A stretch of 64,000 nucleotides of DNA. It comes from Pseudoponticoccus marisrubri (lineage in GTDB: Bacteria > Pseudomonadota > Alphaproteobacteria > Rhodobacterales > Rhodobacteraceae). Position 1 is the first letter of the stretch; every line of letters starts with the position of its first letter. Under the pieces are notes generated by a model. The model was not told where the DNA came from. It did no database searches and worked only from the letters and a program-made list of their open reading frames with translations. The position numbers were made by a program, and so were the translations under genes. Of the stretch, positions 43,275-51,863 are shown piece after piece. Where the stretch lies: positions 97,053-161,052 of the forward strand of contig NZ_LPXO01000009.1 in assembly GCF_001482405.1 (NCBI RefSeq). Direction: 5' to 3'.

Positions 43275-44084
43275 TCAGCCGAAGAGGTCGGCGTCGGGCT
43301 CCTGCCGCGGCCCGTGATCCAGGCGGAAGACATGCGCGGCATGTTCCGACGGGTAGAGCCGGCGCACCAGCGGGTCATGCCCCGGCACGATCAGCCCGGG
43401 GCGCGAGGCAAGCGCGCGCAACGTGTCGAACCCGTCCAGCATGGTCTGCAGGTCGACCACGATGGGAAAGGGCTTCCGCGTCAGCACGTTCTCGTAGTAA
43501 TGCGCCGCGTCCGAGGCCAGCACCAGCCAGCCGGCCTCGGTGCGCACGCGCACGCATTGCAGGCCGCGGGAATGGCCGCCGATGCAATGCACCGTCACGC
43601 CCTCGGCCACCTGCGCATCGCCCTCGTGAAACACCACCTTGCCGGAATAGAGCCGCTGCACCGCCTCGCAGACATGGCCCGCCGAGAAGGGCGCGCGCAG
43701 CGTGCCGTGGTACATGCAGGGGCCCGTCGCATAGTGCATCTCGGCCGCCTGCATGTGCAGCACCGCGTTCGGAAACAGGTGCAGCCCGCCGGCATGGTCA
43801 TAATGCAGATGGGTGACGATCACGGTCGAGACCGCTTCGGCCGCGATCCCCAGCGGCTTCAGGGCGTCGCGGGGGTCCAGCTCGATCGGGCGGCCCCGCG
43901 TGGTGCCCTCGGCCGTATCATAGCCGGTATCGACAAGGATCACCTCGTCGCCCCGGCGCAGCACCCAGATGTAGTAATCCATCGCGTGCGGCGCGTCGTG
44001 ATTGTCGTCGAACAGGAAGCTGTCCGCCCGGGTGCGGCTGTTGCGCTCGGCATATTTGACCGCGTGAACCTGCCATGTGCTCAT
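43275..44084 (-). CDS. Metallo-beta-lactamase fold hydrolase, N-acyl homoserine lactonase-like
   Basis: Zinc hydrolase of the AttM/AiiB-like lactonase group. The 269-residue protein has the zinc motif THLHYDHAGG (HxHxDH) near 91-100, later ligands in GGHSRGLQC, ASDAAHYYEN and VPGHDP. The ATG at 44084 overlaps the stop of the monooxygenase gene (ATGA), so it is translated with the tricarboxylate transporter operon. It might therefore open a lactone formed from the imported compound rather than quench signals. Confidence 0.85.
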   Translation of the reverse strand: MSTWQVHAVKYAERNSRTRADSFLFDDNHDAPHAMDYYIWVLRRGDEVILVDTGYDTAEGTTRGRPIELDPRDALKPLGIAAEAVSTVIVTHLHYDHAGGLHLFPNAVLHMQAAEMHYATGPCMYHGTLRAPFSAGHVCEAVQRLYSGKVVFHEGDAQVAEGVTVHCIGGHSRGLQCVRVRTEAGWLVLASDAAHYYENVLTRKPFPIVVDLQTMLDGFDTLRALASRPGLIVPGHDPLVRRLYPSEHAAHVFRLDHGPRQEPDADLFG

Positions 44085-44365
44085 CGGATCACCTCGTCCC
44101 AGGTGGTCACGGTCTTCTCGGCGATCATCCCGGCCACCTGCGCGTCGAAGGCCTTGAAATGCGCGCTGTCGAGATGCGCATCGAAGGCGGCGGCGCTGTC
44201 GTAGATCTCGTAGAGGAACACCTGCTCGGCGCCATCGGTGCAGATGTCGAACTGCCGGCAGCCGGGCTCGTCGGCCAGCGAGCGGCGGGCATTCTCGGTC
44301 ATCAGCGGCAGGAAGGCGGCGCGCGTGCCGGGGTGCAGGGTGAGGGTCACGGTGACGGCGAACAT
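44081..44365 (-). CDS. Small antibiotic-biosynthesis-monooxygenase family protein (quinol monooxygenase-like)
   Basis: A 94-residue dimeric alpha+beta barrel (ABM domain) protein: MFAVTVTLTLHPGTRAAFLP, LADEPGCRQFDICTD and VFLYEIYDSAAAFDAHLDS are family patterns shared with YgiN and LsrG. These act as cofactor-free monooxygenases or isomerases on small oxygenated compounds. The ATG at 44365 overlaps the tctA stop (TGATG), and its stop overlaps the lactonase-like gene. Confidence 0.85.
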   Translation of the reverse strand: MFAVTVTLTLHPGTRAAFLPLMTENARRSLADEPGCRQFDICTDGAEQVFLYEIYDSAAAFDAHLDSAHFKAFDAQVAGMIAEKTVTTWDEVIR

Positions 44366-45876
44366 CAGGTCATGCGTCCTTTCAGGCGGTAAAGCGCCCG
44401 TTTCGCCCCCGGCAGCGGGCCGAGGATCAGGGCGAGGATCAGTGCCAGCAGGATGGCCGATCCGGGGCGCGAGACAAAGACCGAGAGATCCCCATCCGAC
44501 AGCAGCAGCGAGCGGCGGAAGGTCTCGTCGAACATGCCGCCCAGGATCACGCCGATCACCAGCGGCGCGATCGGGTAGCAGAGCAGGTTCATCAGGTAGG
44601 CGACGAAGCCGATCCCCAGCATCAGGTAGAGATCGTTGAGCCCGCCGCCCACGCTGAACGAGCCGATCGTCGTCAGCACCATGACCAGCGGCAGAAAGAC
44701 GGTCTGCGGCAGGCGCAGCACCTTGATGAAGACCCGCGCGGTGAACAGGCCCATGATGAACATGGTGCAGCTGGCAAGCACGAGGATGGCGACGACGCGC
44801 AGGATGATCTCGGGGTCGATGGTGGGGCCGGGGATCACGTTGTTGATCTTGAACGCGCCCATCAGCGCCGCGGCGGGCGGCGAGCCGGGGATGCCCAGCA
44901 CCAAGAGCGGGATCAGCGCACCGCCGATGCAGGCATTGTTGGCGGTCTCGGAGCTCAGCAACCTCTCGAGGCTGCCCTTGCCGAAGCGGTCCCCCTCGGC
45001 CGAGACGGTCTTGCCCACGCCGTAGCTGACCCAGCCGGCCACGTCCTCGCCCACGCCGGGCAGCGCGCCCACGCCGGTGCCGATCACGCCTGACCGCCCG
45101 ATCGTGGGCAGGTAGCGGCGCAGCGCGGCGGTGTTGGGGAGGATCCGCCCGGTCAGCGCGGCGACCTCGCCGGTCTTGGCAGGGCGCATCCCGGCGATGA
45201 TCTGCGGCACCGCGAAGGCGCCCATCAGCACCGGCACGACGGCGATGCCGCTGAGCAGGTAGGACCAGCCGAAAGTGTAGCGTGTCTCGCTCAGGATCGG
45301 GTCCATGCCGACCATGGCCAAGGCCAGCCCGACCAGGCCGGCGATCCAGCCCTTGATCGCAAGATCCTCGCTCATCAGCGTGCCCGACAGAAGGATGCCG
45401 AACAGCGCCAGCAGCGCCTTTTCCGGGCTCGCGATGTTCTTGGAGATTAGCAGCAGCACCCAGACGAAGACCAGCAGCGCCAGCGTGCCCACCAGCGTGC
45501 CGATGAAACTGGCCGTGGTGGTCAGCCCCAGCGCCTCGGCCCCGCGGCCCTGCCGGGCCAGCGGGTAGCCGTCCATCGCGGTGGCCGCGCTGGCCGCGGT
45601 GCCGGGGATGTTGAGCAGGATCGACGGGTAGGAGCCGCCATAGATCGCGCCGACATAGGCGCCCAGGAGCGCGATCAGCGAATAGTCCAGCGGCACCTTG
45701 TTGCCGAAGAACCCGGTCAGGATGGTCACCGCCAGCGTCGCGGTCAGGCCCGGCAGCGCGCCGAAGCTGATCCCGAGGAAGACCGAGACGATCAGGTAGA
45801 GATAGGTCCAGGGGTCGCTGACCAGCGCGGCAAAGGCGCTGCCGAACCCCGCAAGCTGGCCGAACAGGAACTCCAT
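44365..45876 (-). CDS. tctA: Tripartite tricarboxylate transporter large permease (TctA)
   Basis: Large membrane subunit of a TTT system for carboxylate uptake. The 503-residue protein has about eleven helices and the family motifs GLTATLAVTILTGFFGNKVP-type GALPGLTATLAV near 35-46, YGGSYPSILLNIPGTAASAA about 87-106, and a second LVLGIPGSPPAAALMGAF near 345-362. ATG 45876 overlaps the tctB stop (TGATG). Confidence 0.95.
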   Translation of the reverse strand: MEFLFGQLAGFGSAFAALVSDPWTYLYLIVSVFLGISFGALPGLTATLAVTILTGFFGNKVPLDYSLIALLGAYVGAIYGGSYPSILLNIPGTAASAATAMDGYPLARQGRGAEALGLTTTASFIGTLVGTLALLVFVWVLLLISKNIASPEKALLALFGILLSGTLMSEDLAIKGWIAGLVGLALAMVGMDPILSETRYTFGWSYLLSGIAVVPVLMGAFAVPQIIAGMRPAKTGEVAALTGRILPNTAALRRYLPTIGRSGVIGTGVGALPGVGEDVAGWVSYGVGKTVSAEGDRFGKGSLERLLSSETANNACIGGALIPLLVLGIPGSPPAAALMGAFKINNVIPGPTIDPEIILRVVAILVLASCTMFIMGLFTARVFIKVLRLPQTVFLPLVMVLTTIGSFSVGGGLNDLYLMLGIGFVAYLMNLLCYPIAPLVIGVILGGMFDETFRRSLLLSDGDLSVFVSRPGSAILLALILALILGPLPGAKRALYRLKGRMT

Positions 45877-46640
45877 CAGGATCTCCACACCGGGCGCAGG
45901 TGCACGTAATAGCCGTACTCGATCTGCGAGAAGATCAGCCCGCCCCGGTTGGGCACGTTCTGGCGAAAGCCGAAGGCCATGGCGCAGACCAGCAGCAGCG
46001 GCACCCCCACGGCCAGCACCGGCGTCAGTCGCCGCGCCGGGCCGCGCGGGCCGGTCCACTGGTGCCAGAGCGTCAGCGCGACCAGCAGCGCAAGCGTCAC
46101 CCAGTCATCGCCGTGCTGGCCCCAGCTGGCACGCGGGAAATACAGCACAAGGGCGGGTAGCGCTGCCGCGCCCATGGCCAGCAGAGGCACCAAAGGGCGG
46201 GGCTGCGCCCGGCCGTGAAACGCGGCGATCATCGCGGTGATCAGCAGCGCCGAGGCCAGGATGAAATCCACCCGCGGCACCAGCGCCGCGATATAGGCCA
46301 GCAGCATCAGCGCCAGCGCTGAGAACCGCGCGATCTCGGCACCCGACCAGCCAAGCCCCGCCGCGCTCAGCGCGCGTGCTGCCCCGCCCGACCGGATGGA
46401 GATCCCCAGCAGCACCAGCGACAGGCAGAACAGTGCCCCGAACAGGCCCAGCGGCACCATCGCGGCCGAGGTGTACCAGGCCGCGCTGTTCACGCCGGCG
46501 CTGTTGGCCCCGCCCAGCGGGATGTCCAGCGTGCGCCACAGGAAGAAGAGCGACAGCGCGATCAGTGCCAGCGCGCTCCAGAAATCGCGCGCGCGCAGTT
46601 GCGCCCGGGCCTCGGCCTCTGCTTCTGATGATACCTGCAC
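45876..46640 (-). CDS. tctB: Tripartite tricarboxylate transporter small permease (TctB)
   Basis: Small membrane subunit of the TTT system. The 254-residue protein is longer than minimal TctB proteins (about 150) and has six or so hydrophobic segments (FWSALALIALSLFFLWRTLD about 21-40; WYTSAAMVPLGLFGALFCLS). Identity rests on hydropathy and the position between tctC and tctA. Confidence 0.85.
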   Translation of the reverse strand: MQVSSEAEAEARAQLRARDFWSALALIALSLFFLWRTLDIPLGGANSAGVNSAAWYTSAAMVPLGLFGALFCLSLVLLGISIRSGGAARALSAAGLGWSGAEIARFSALALMLLAYIAALVPRVDFILASALLITAMIAAFHGRAQPRPLVPLLAMGAAALPALVLYFPRASWGQHGDDWVTLALLVALTLWHQWTGPRGPARRLTPVLAVGVPLLLVCAMAFGFRQNVPNRGGLIFSQIEYGYYVHLRPVWRS

Positions 46641-46700
46641 GCGTGCCCCTCCCCTGGCCGGACGTGGTTCGGGCGGGCGCGTCCGCCCCGCCCCGTGACG

Positions 46701-46721
46701 GGCCCCGACGATCGCGGGGCC
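46701..46721 (-). other. Intercistronic stem-loop between tctC and tctB
   Basis: GGCCCCG (46701-46707) pairs with CGGGGCC (46715-46721), 8 bp after the tctC stop. There is no T-run, so it is more likely a 3'-end stabiliser of the abundant binding-protein mRNA than a terminator. Confidence 0.5.
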
Positions 46722-46729
46722 GGCCCGTG

Positions 46730-47737
46730 TCAGGGCTTCTCGATGCCCAGCTCCTCGGGCATGACCTTGGCAGCGCCCAGGTCCTTGAGCGTGTAGGCAA
46801 AGGTGCTTTCCAGCGTCGAGAACAGCGCCTGCGCCTCTTCCCCGAACTGCCCGCCGATGTCATAGTTGTTGGCCACGGCCCAGTCTGCCACCGTGTCCGA
46901 GGCCATGGCCGCCTCGAATGCCTGCGCCAGGGTGGCCTTCACGTTATCCGAGGCCGAGTCATGCACGGCAAAGCCAATGGCCTGTTTCAGCGGCAGCACC
47001 TCGGCGAGGCCCGGGTAGCTGTCGAAGGCCGAGGGCACGGTCATGCCGGCGATCTCGGCGCTCTCGGCGGTCAGCATGGCCAATGGCTTCAGCTCGCCCC
47101 CCTCGATCAGCGGCGCCTGCTCGGCCAGCGAGGTCACGACCAGCGCCACCTCTCCGGCCAGCGCGGCCTCCTGCCCGGGGGCGGACCCCTTGTAGGGGAT
47201 GAATTTGAAGCTGACATCGGCGCCCTGTTCCAACGCCAGAAGGTTCAGGTGGTGGATCGAGCCCGCCCCGCTGGCCGCCGCCGGGATGCTGCCCGGGTCG
47301 GCCTTGGCGGCCTCGACCAGGTCGGCCAGGCTGTCATGCGGGCTGTCGGCGGGGACCGAGATCAGGTCGGGCGAGCCGCCGACGATGAAGGGATACCAGT
47401 AGTCGAATGTCTTGTCCCAGCCGCCCTGCACCGCGGCGGTGACGTTGGATTCCGACAGGCCCACCAGCGTGTAGCCGTCATCGGGCTGGTTGGCGACATA
47501 GACCATGCCGTTCGATCCCGCGACGCCGCCGGTCTGGTTGATCACGTTGATCGAGACCGGCAGGTGCTTTTCCATCTCGGCCATGATCATGCGGTTGATC
47601 GTGTCGGTGCCGCCGCCCGCGCCCCAGACCACCGCCGTGGTGATGTCGCGATAGGGGTAGTCCTGCGCCGCCGCCGCGCCGCCCAGACCCGTGGTCAGGG
47701 CCAGCGCGGCCAATGTCTTCGTCATCGAAACCGTCAT
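46730..47737 (-). CDS. tctC: Tripartite tricarboxylate transporter periplasmic binding protein (TctC/Bug family)
   Basis: Periplasmic ligand-binding subunit. The 335-residue precursor has a signal peptide (MTKTLAALALTTGLGGAAAA, cleavage about residue 24), then PYRDITTAVVWGAGGGTDTI, the Bug-family carboxylate loop, and ASGAGSIHHLNLLALEQGAD near 160-180. The ligand is probably a small hydroxy- or polycarboxylate. It is the first gene of the operon and is divergent from the dehydrogenase at 47869. Confidence 0.93.
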   Translation of the reverse strand: MTVSMTKTLAALALTTGLGGAAAAQDYPYRDITTAVVWGAGGGTDTINRMIMAEMEKHLPVSINVINQTGGVAGSNGMVYVANQPDDGYTLVGLSESNVTAAVQGGWDKTFDYWYPFIVGGSPDLISVPADSPHDSLADLVEAAKADPGSIPAAASGAGSIHHLNLLALEQGADVSFKFIPYKGSAPGQEAALAGEVALVVTSLAEQAPLIEGGELKPLAMLTAESAEIAGMTVPSAFDSYPGLAEVLPLKQAIGFAVHDSASDNVKATLAQAFEAAMASDTVADWAVANNYDIGGQFGEEAQALFSTLESTFAYTLKDLGAAKVMPEELGIEKP

Positions 47738-47784
47738 GTCGTCAATTCCTCCCGATTGGCTTTGCGTTGTTTATTGCGTAATTT

Positions 47785-47802
47785 TGTGTATGCATTAATA
47801 AA
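47785..47802. promoter_or_regulatory. Possible GntR operator in the tctC / dehydrogenase gap
   Basis: TTGTGTATGCATTAATAA contains the palindromic core ATGCAT in a clearly AT-rich island of the 131-bp divergent gap. FCD-type GntR regulators often use such short palindromes, and a GntR gene is at 50006-50683. Confidence 0.3.
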
Positions 47803-47868
47803 CGCGCTGTCAACGCCCCGTGCCGCGGGGTGTCGGCGTTCCCGAACACAGAAGAGGCCCAGCCAGAG

Positions 47869-48966
47869 ATGAACAGTACATTCGAAATCGCGGTGTTCGA
47901 GGGCGACGGCATCGGCCCCGAGATCACCGCGCCCACGGTCGCCCTGCTGAACCATTTGGCCGGCAAAGCCGGAGGCTATGACCTGCGCTTTGTCACCCTG
48001 CCCGCCGGGGCGGGGCATTATGCGCGCACGGGGGAATCGCTGCCGGCGGAGTCGCTGCGCCAGGCCGCGCAGGCCGACGCGATCCTGCTCTCGGCCATGG
48101 GTCTGCCGGATGTGCGCTATCCCGACGGGACCGAGATCTCGCCCCAGATCGAGCTGCGCATCGCCTTCGACCTGTTCGCCGGGGTGCGGCCGGTGCGCGT
48201 ACGGCCGGGCCAGCCCGGCCCGCTGACTCTGCCTGAAGGGCGGGAGATCGACTTCGTACTGGTGCGCGAAAGCACCGAGGGGCTGTTCCACTCGATGGGC
48301 AAAGGCGAGGTGACCCGCGACGAGGCGCGCGAGACGCTGCGCATCACCCGCGACGTCTCGGAAAAGTTGTTCCGCTTCGCCTTCGACCTTGCAGCCACGC
48401 GCAAGCAGGCCGGGCGCGGGCCGGGACGGGTGACCTGTGTCGACAAGGCCAATGTCTTCCGCGCCTTCGCCTTCTTCCGCGGCATTTTCGACGAGATCGC
48501 GCAGGACTATCCCGATCTGACGGCGGATCACGCCTATGTCGACGCCACCGCGCTGTGGATGGTGCAGAAGCCGTGGGAGTTCGACGTGCTGGTGACCGAG
48601 AACATGTTCGGCGACATCCTCTCGGATCTGGGCGCCGGGCTGATGGGGGGCCTGGGCCTTGCGCCCTCGGCCGATATCGGGCTGCGGCAGGCGGTGTTCC
48701 AGCCCTGCCACGGCTCGGCCCCCGACATCGCGGGACAGGGCGCGGCCAACCCGCACGCGATGATCCTCTCGGCGGCGCTGATGCTGGACTGGCTGGGGAT
48801 CCGGCACGAGAATGCCGAGATGCGCGCCGATGGCCGCCGCCTGCGCGAGGCGGTCGAAGCCGTGGTCGCGCGTGGCGACAGCCTGACCCGGGATCTTGGC
48901 GGCACGGCCGGCACGGCGGCGGCGGCCGAGGCGGTGCAGCGTGCGCTGGACGGCGCCCCGGCATGA
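47869..48966 (+). CDS. Isocitrate/isopropylmalate dehydrogenase family enzyme, tartrate/malate dehydrogenase-like
   Basis: NAD-dependent beta-decarboxylating dehydrogenase. The 365-residue protein starts MNSTFEIAVFEGDGIGPEIT and has VLVRESTEGLFHSMGKGEV near 131-149, VTCVDKANVFRAFAFFRGIF with the catalytic lysine, and the metal-binding VLVTENMFGDILSDLGAGLM about 242-261. True leucine biosynthesis is unlikely next to a carboxylate transporter and a GntR gene, so tartrate, D-malate or a related 2-hydroxy acid is the likely substrate. ATG 47869 is preferred over an upstream GTG. Confidence 0.85.
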   Translation: MNSTFEIAVFEGDGIGPEITAPTVALLNHLAGKAGGYDLRFVTLPAGAGHYARTGESLPAESLRQAAQADAILLSAMGLPDVRYPDGTEISPQIELRIAFDLFAGVRPVRVRPGQPGPLTLPEGREIDFVLVRESTEGLFHSMGKGEVTRDEARETLRITRDVSEKLFRFAFDLAATRKQAGRGPGRVTCVDKANVFRAFAFFRGIFDEIAQDYPDLTADHAYVDATALWMVQKPWEFDVLVTENMFGDILSDLGAGLMGGLGLAPSADIGLRQAVFQPCHGSAPDIAGQGAANPHAMILSAALMLDWLGIRHENAEMRADGRRLREAVEAVVARGDSLTRDLGGTAGTAAAAEAVQRALDGAPA

Positions 48967-50009
48967 CCGCCGCGGCCCCCAGGACCCCGCTGCGCGTCGC
49001 GTGCATCGGCGCGGGCTATTTCGCCCGGTTCCACTATGACAGCTGGGCGCGCATGCCGGACGCCCAGACCGTCGCCGCCTGCGATCTCGACCGCGCGCGG
49101 GCCGAGGCGACCGGCCTGCCCGCCTATACCGATCCCGCGCGGATGCTGAGGGAGGTGGCGCCCGACCTGCTGGACATCATCCTGCCGCCGCAGGCCCATG
49201 CGGCGACGATCCGGCTGGCGCTGCGGGCCGGGGTGCGGCGGATCATTTGCCAGAAACCCTTCTGCGCCGATCTCGACGAGGCCCGTGCCGTCACCGCCGA
49301 GGCCGCGCCGGCCGGCGCGGTCATCGTCGTGCACGAGAATTTCCGCTTCCAGCCCTGGTACCGCGCGGTGAAATCCGCGCTGGAGGCCGGCGCGGTCGGC
49401 ACGCTGCAGCAGGTGACCTTTCGCCTGCGCCCCGGCGACGGGCAGGGACCGCGCGCCTATCTCGACCGGCAGCCCTATTTCCAGCAGATGGAGCGCTTCC
49501 TGATCCACGAGACCGGCGTGCACTGGATCGACACGTTCCGCTGGCTTCTGGGCGACCCGACCCATGTCTATGCCGACCTGCGCCGGCTGAACCCTGCGAT
49601 CCGCGGCGAGGATGCGGGGATCGTGCTGTTCGATTTCCCGGGCGGCGTGCGCGCGGTGTTCGACGGCAACCGCCACGTGGACCATGCCGCCGACAACCAG
49701 CGCCGCACCATGGGCGAGGCGCTGATCGAGGGCACCGGGGGCGTGCTGGAGATCGGCGGCGACGGCGCGGTGCGGCTGCGCCGGCATGGCAGCCTGACGC
49801 AGGAAGAACTGTTGCCGCCCGACCGGCATGACGGGTTCGGCGGCGATTGCGTCCATGCCTTGCAACGGCACGTGGTTTCGGCTTTTCTTTCGGATACGCC
49901 GCTCGAGAACACGGCGCGCGACTATCTGAGGGTGATCGAGATCGAACACGCCATCTATGCCTCTGCCGCCTCGGGACGGAAGTGCCCGCTGGAGCCTGTC
50001 GGCGCGTGA
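48963..50009 (+). CDS. Gfo/Idh/MocA family oxidoreductase
   Basis: NAD(P)-binding oxidoreductase of 348 residues. N-terminal VACIGAGYFARFHYDSWARM gives the Rossmann motif, ICQKPFCADLDEARAVTAEA near 94-113 carries the family lysine (QKP replaces the usual EKP), and FLIHETGVHWIDTFRWLLGD holds the H-x-x-D pair. The ATG overlaps the previous stop (ATGA), and its end overlaps the GntR GTG. Substrate unknown; it probably works on the same compound as the tct system. Confidence 0.82.
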   Translation: MTAAAPRTPLRVACIGAGYFARFHYDSWARMPDAQTVAACDLDRARAEATGLPAYTDPARMLREVAPDLLDIILPPQAHAATIRLALRAGVRRIICQKPFCADLDEARAVTAEAAPAGAVIVVHENFRFQPWYRAVKSALEAGAVGTLQQVTFRLRPGDGQGPRAYLDRQPYFQQMERFLIHETGVHWIDTFRWLLGDPTHVYADLRRLNPAIRGEDAGIVLFDFPGGVRAVFDGNRHVDHAADNQRRTMGEALIEGTGGVLEIGGDGAVRLRRHGSLTQEELLPPDRHDGFGGDCVHALQRHVVSAFLSDTPLENTARDYLRVIEIEHAIYASAASGRKCPLEPVGA

Positions 50010-50683
50010 ACGAGGCGCGCCGCAAGCCGATCTCCAACGCGCATCGCGCGGTTCTGCAACTGCGCGAGATGATCTTCTCGGGCGAGCTGGCCGCCGGGTC
50101 CGATCACCTCGAGACCGAACTGGCCGACCGGCTGGGCATGTCGCGCACCCCGGTGCGCGAGGCGGCGCTGCTGCTGGAAAGCCAGGGGTTGCTCGAGATG
50201 CGGCCGCGCAAGGGCGTGCGCATCCTGCCGGTCTCGGCCGAGGACATGCGCGAGGTCTATGACGTGCTGACCGAGCTTGAAAGCCTCGCCGCCGAGCGCG
50301 CGGCCGAGCGCGGGCTGACCGAGCAGGACCTTGCCGCGCTGCACGCCGCGATCGACGACATGGAGCGCGCGATTTCCGCGGATGACCTCGAGGCCTGGGC
50401 CGCGGCGGATGACCGGTTCCACGCCGAGCTGGTCCGGCTGGGCGGCAATTCCCGCATCCGCATGATCGTCGCGATGATGAGCGACCAGGTGCGCCGGGCC
50501 AAGGCCTCCACCCTGTTCCTGCGCCCGGTGCCGGTAAAGTCGAACGAGGATCACCGCGCGGTCTATGCCGCCATCCTCGCCGGTGACCCCGCCACCGCCC
50601 GCCGCATCCATCGCAACCACCGCCGACAGGCGCGCGACGTGCTGACCGGCATCCTTGAACAGATGCGGCTGCGCACCTTGTGA
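50006..50683 (+). CDS. GntR family regulator, FCD subfamily
   Basis: Transcription factor of 225 residues with an N-terminal winged helix (LETELADRLGMSRTPVREAA, about 30-49) and an all-helical FCD ligand domain (DRFHAELVRLGGNSRIRMIV; HRAVYAAILAGDPATARRIH). GTG 50006 overlaps the previous stop. It most likely controls the two divergent operons that start in the 47738-47868 gap, using a carboxylate as effector. Confidence 0.9.
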   Translation: MNEARRKPISNAHRAVLQLREMIFSGELAAGSDHLETELADRLGMSRTPVREAALLLESQGLLEMRPRKGVRILPVSAEDMREVYDVLTELESLAAERAAERGLTEQDLAALHAAIDDMERAISADDLEAWAAADDRFHAELVRLGGNSRIRMIVAMMSDQVRRAKASTLFLRPVPVKSNEDHRAVYAAILAGDPATARRIHRNHRRQARDVLTGILEQMRLRTL

Positions 50684-50727
50684 CCGGCGGTTGCGTGAGG
50701 GTTTCGTGAAAAGATGCCCGCGACAGT

Positions 50728-50742
50728 GTGAAAAGTTTTCAC
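50728..50742. promoter_or_regulatory. LacI-family operator upstream of the lacI-type gene
   Basis: GTGAAAAGTTTTCAC is a perfect odd-centred palindrome, 30 bp before the regulator ATG. A partial half-site (GTGAAAAG) lies at 50706-50713. It is likely the autoregulatory operator. Confidence 0.7.
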
Positions 50743-50772
50743 GGCGCGGAGAATCGCCCTAGGGTCCGGGGC

Positions 50773-51753
50773 ATGAAAAAGGTCACTGCCAAGGATGTCG
50801 CCGCGGCTGCCGGTGTCTCGGTCTCTGCCGTGTCGCGGGCGTTCCGGCCCGATGCGCCGCTCTCGGAGGCCAAGCGGAAGGCCGTCTTCTCGGCCGCGAC
50901 CCGGCTGGGCTATGTCAGCAGCACCGACAAGCTGTTGTCGCGGCAGGCCACCAACACCATCGCCATGGTGGTCAGCGAGATGCAGAACCCGTTCTACCCC
51001 ATCGCGGTGGACCATCTCGTGGGGCAATTGGCCGAGCGTGGGCTGAAGGCCATCGTGCATGTCGTCACCTCGGCGGACGAGATCGACACGATCATGCGGC
51101 AGGTGCTGGATTTCCGGACCGAGGGCGTGATCCTGGCCAGTTCCACCATGTCGTCGCAGCTGGCGCGCTCCTGCCGCGAAAACGGTCTGCCGGCGGTCCT
51201 GCTGAACCGCGTGCAGCCGGATAGTTCCATGATGGCCGTGTGTTGCGACAATTACGGCGGGGCGCGGCAGATTGCCGGGCGGTTCCTGTCGGGCGGGCGG
51301 CAGCGCATCGCCTTTGTCGGCGGGCGGCGCGACACCTCCACCCATCTCGAACGGATGCGCGGCTTTCGCGACGCGCTGGAAGAGGCGGGTCAGGGCATGG
51401 CCCATGCGCTGGACGGCGCTTTCGACTACCAGAAGGCCTTTGCCGCGGGGCAGGAGCTGCTGACCCGGCGCCCGCTGCCCGATGCCGTGTTCTGTGCCAA
51501 TGACATCATGGCCGTCGCGGTGCTGGACGCGGCGCGCGGCAAGGGGGTGCGGGTGCCCGACGACATCGCCGTGATCGGCTTCGACGACATTCCCATGGCC
51601 GCCTGGGAGGCCTACCGCTTGACCACGATGCGCCAGCCGCTGCGGCGGATGCTGCATCAGGCAGTCGAGATCATCACCAGCGCCGGCGCCGAGCTCGACT
51701 CGGGCGACATCCGTATCCTGCCCGGCGAGATGATGGTCCGGGACAGCGGATAG
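50773..51753 (+). CDS. LacI family transcriptional regulator
   Basis: Regulator of 326 residues. The N-terminal helix-turn-helix ([20 protein letters not shown], about 4-23) is followed by a periplasmic-binding-protein-like effector domain (IAMVVSEMQNPFYPIAVDHL; VFCANDIMAVAVLDAARGKG; VIGFDDIPMAAW). It starts at the ATG 50773. Palindromic operators lie just upstream and just downstream, the latter before the TRAP transporter genes, so it should control both itself and the following catabolic operon. Confidence 0.95.
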   Translation: MKKVTAKDVAAAAGVSVSAVSRAFRPDAPLSEAKRKAVFSAATRLGYVSSTDKLLSRQATNTIAMVVSEMQNPFYPIAVDHLVGQLAERGLKAIVHVVTSADEIDTIMRQVLDFRTEGVILASSTMSSQLARSCRENGLPAVLLNRVQPDSSMMAVCCDNYGGARQIAGRFLSGGRQRIAFVGGRRDTSTHLERMRGFRDALEEAGQGMAHALDGAFDYQKAFAAGQELLTRRPLPDAVFCANDIMAVAVLDAARGKGVRVPDDIAVIGFDDIPMAAWEAYRLTTMRQPLRRMLHQAVEIITSAGAELDSGDIRILPGEMMVRDSG

Positions 51754-51768
51754 TGAAAAAATTTCAAC
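51753..51768. promoter_or_regulatory. Second LacI-type operator, before the TRAP operon
   Basis: GTGAAAAAATTTCAAC begins on the last base of the regulator stop codon and is a near copy of the operator at 50728-50742. It lies 95 bp upstream of the TAXI binding-protein start. Confidence 0.6.
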
Positions 51769-51863
51769 GCCCCTGACGAATCTTGCAAAGGTGCGCGGTT
51801 CTGTGGCTCCTCGCATGTCATGCGCCCAAATTCCGGGCGATGGATGATTATGGGAGGACCCTC

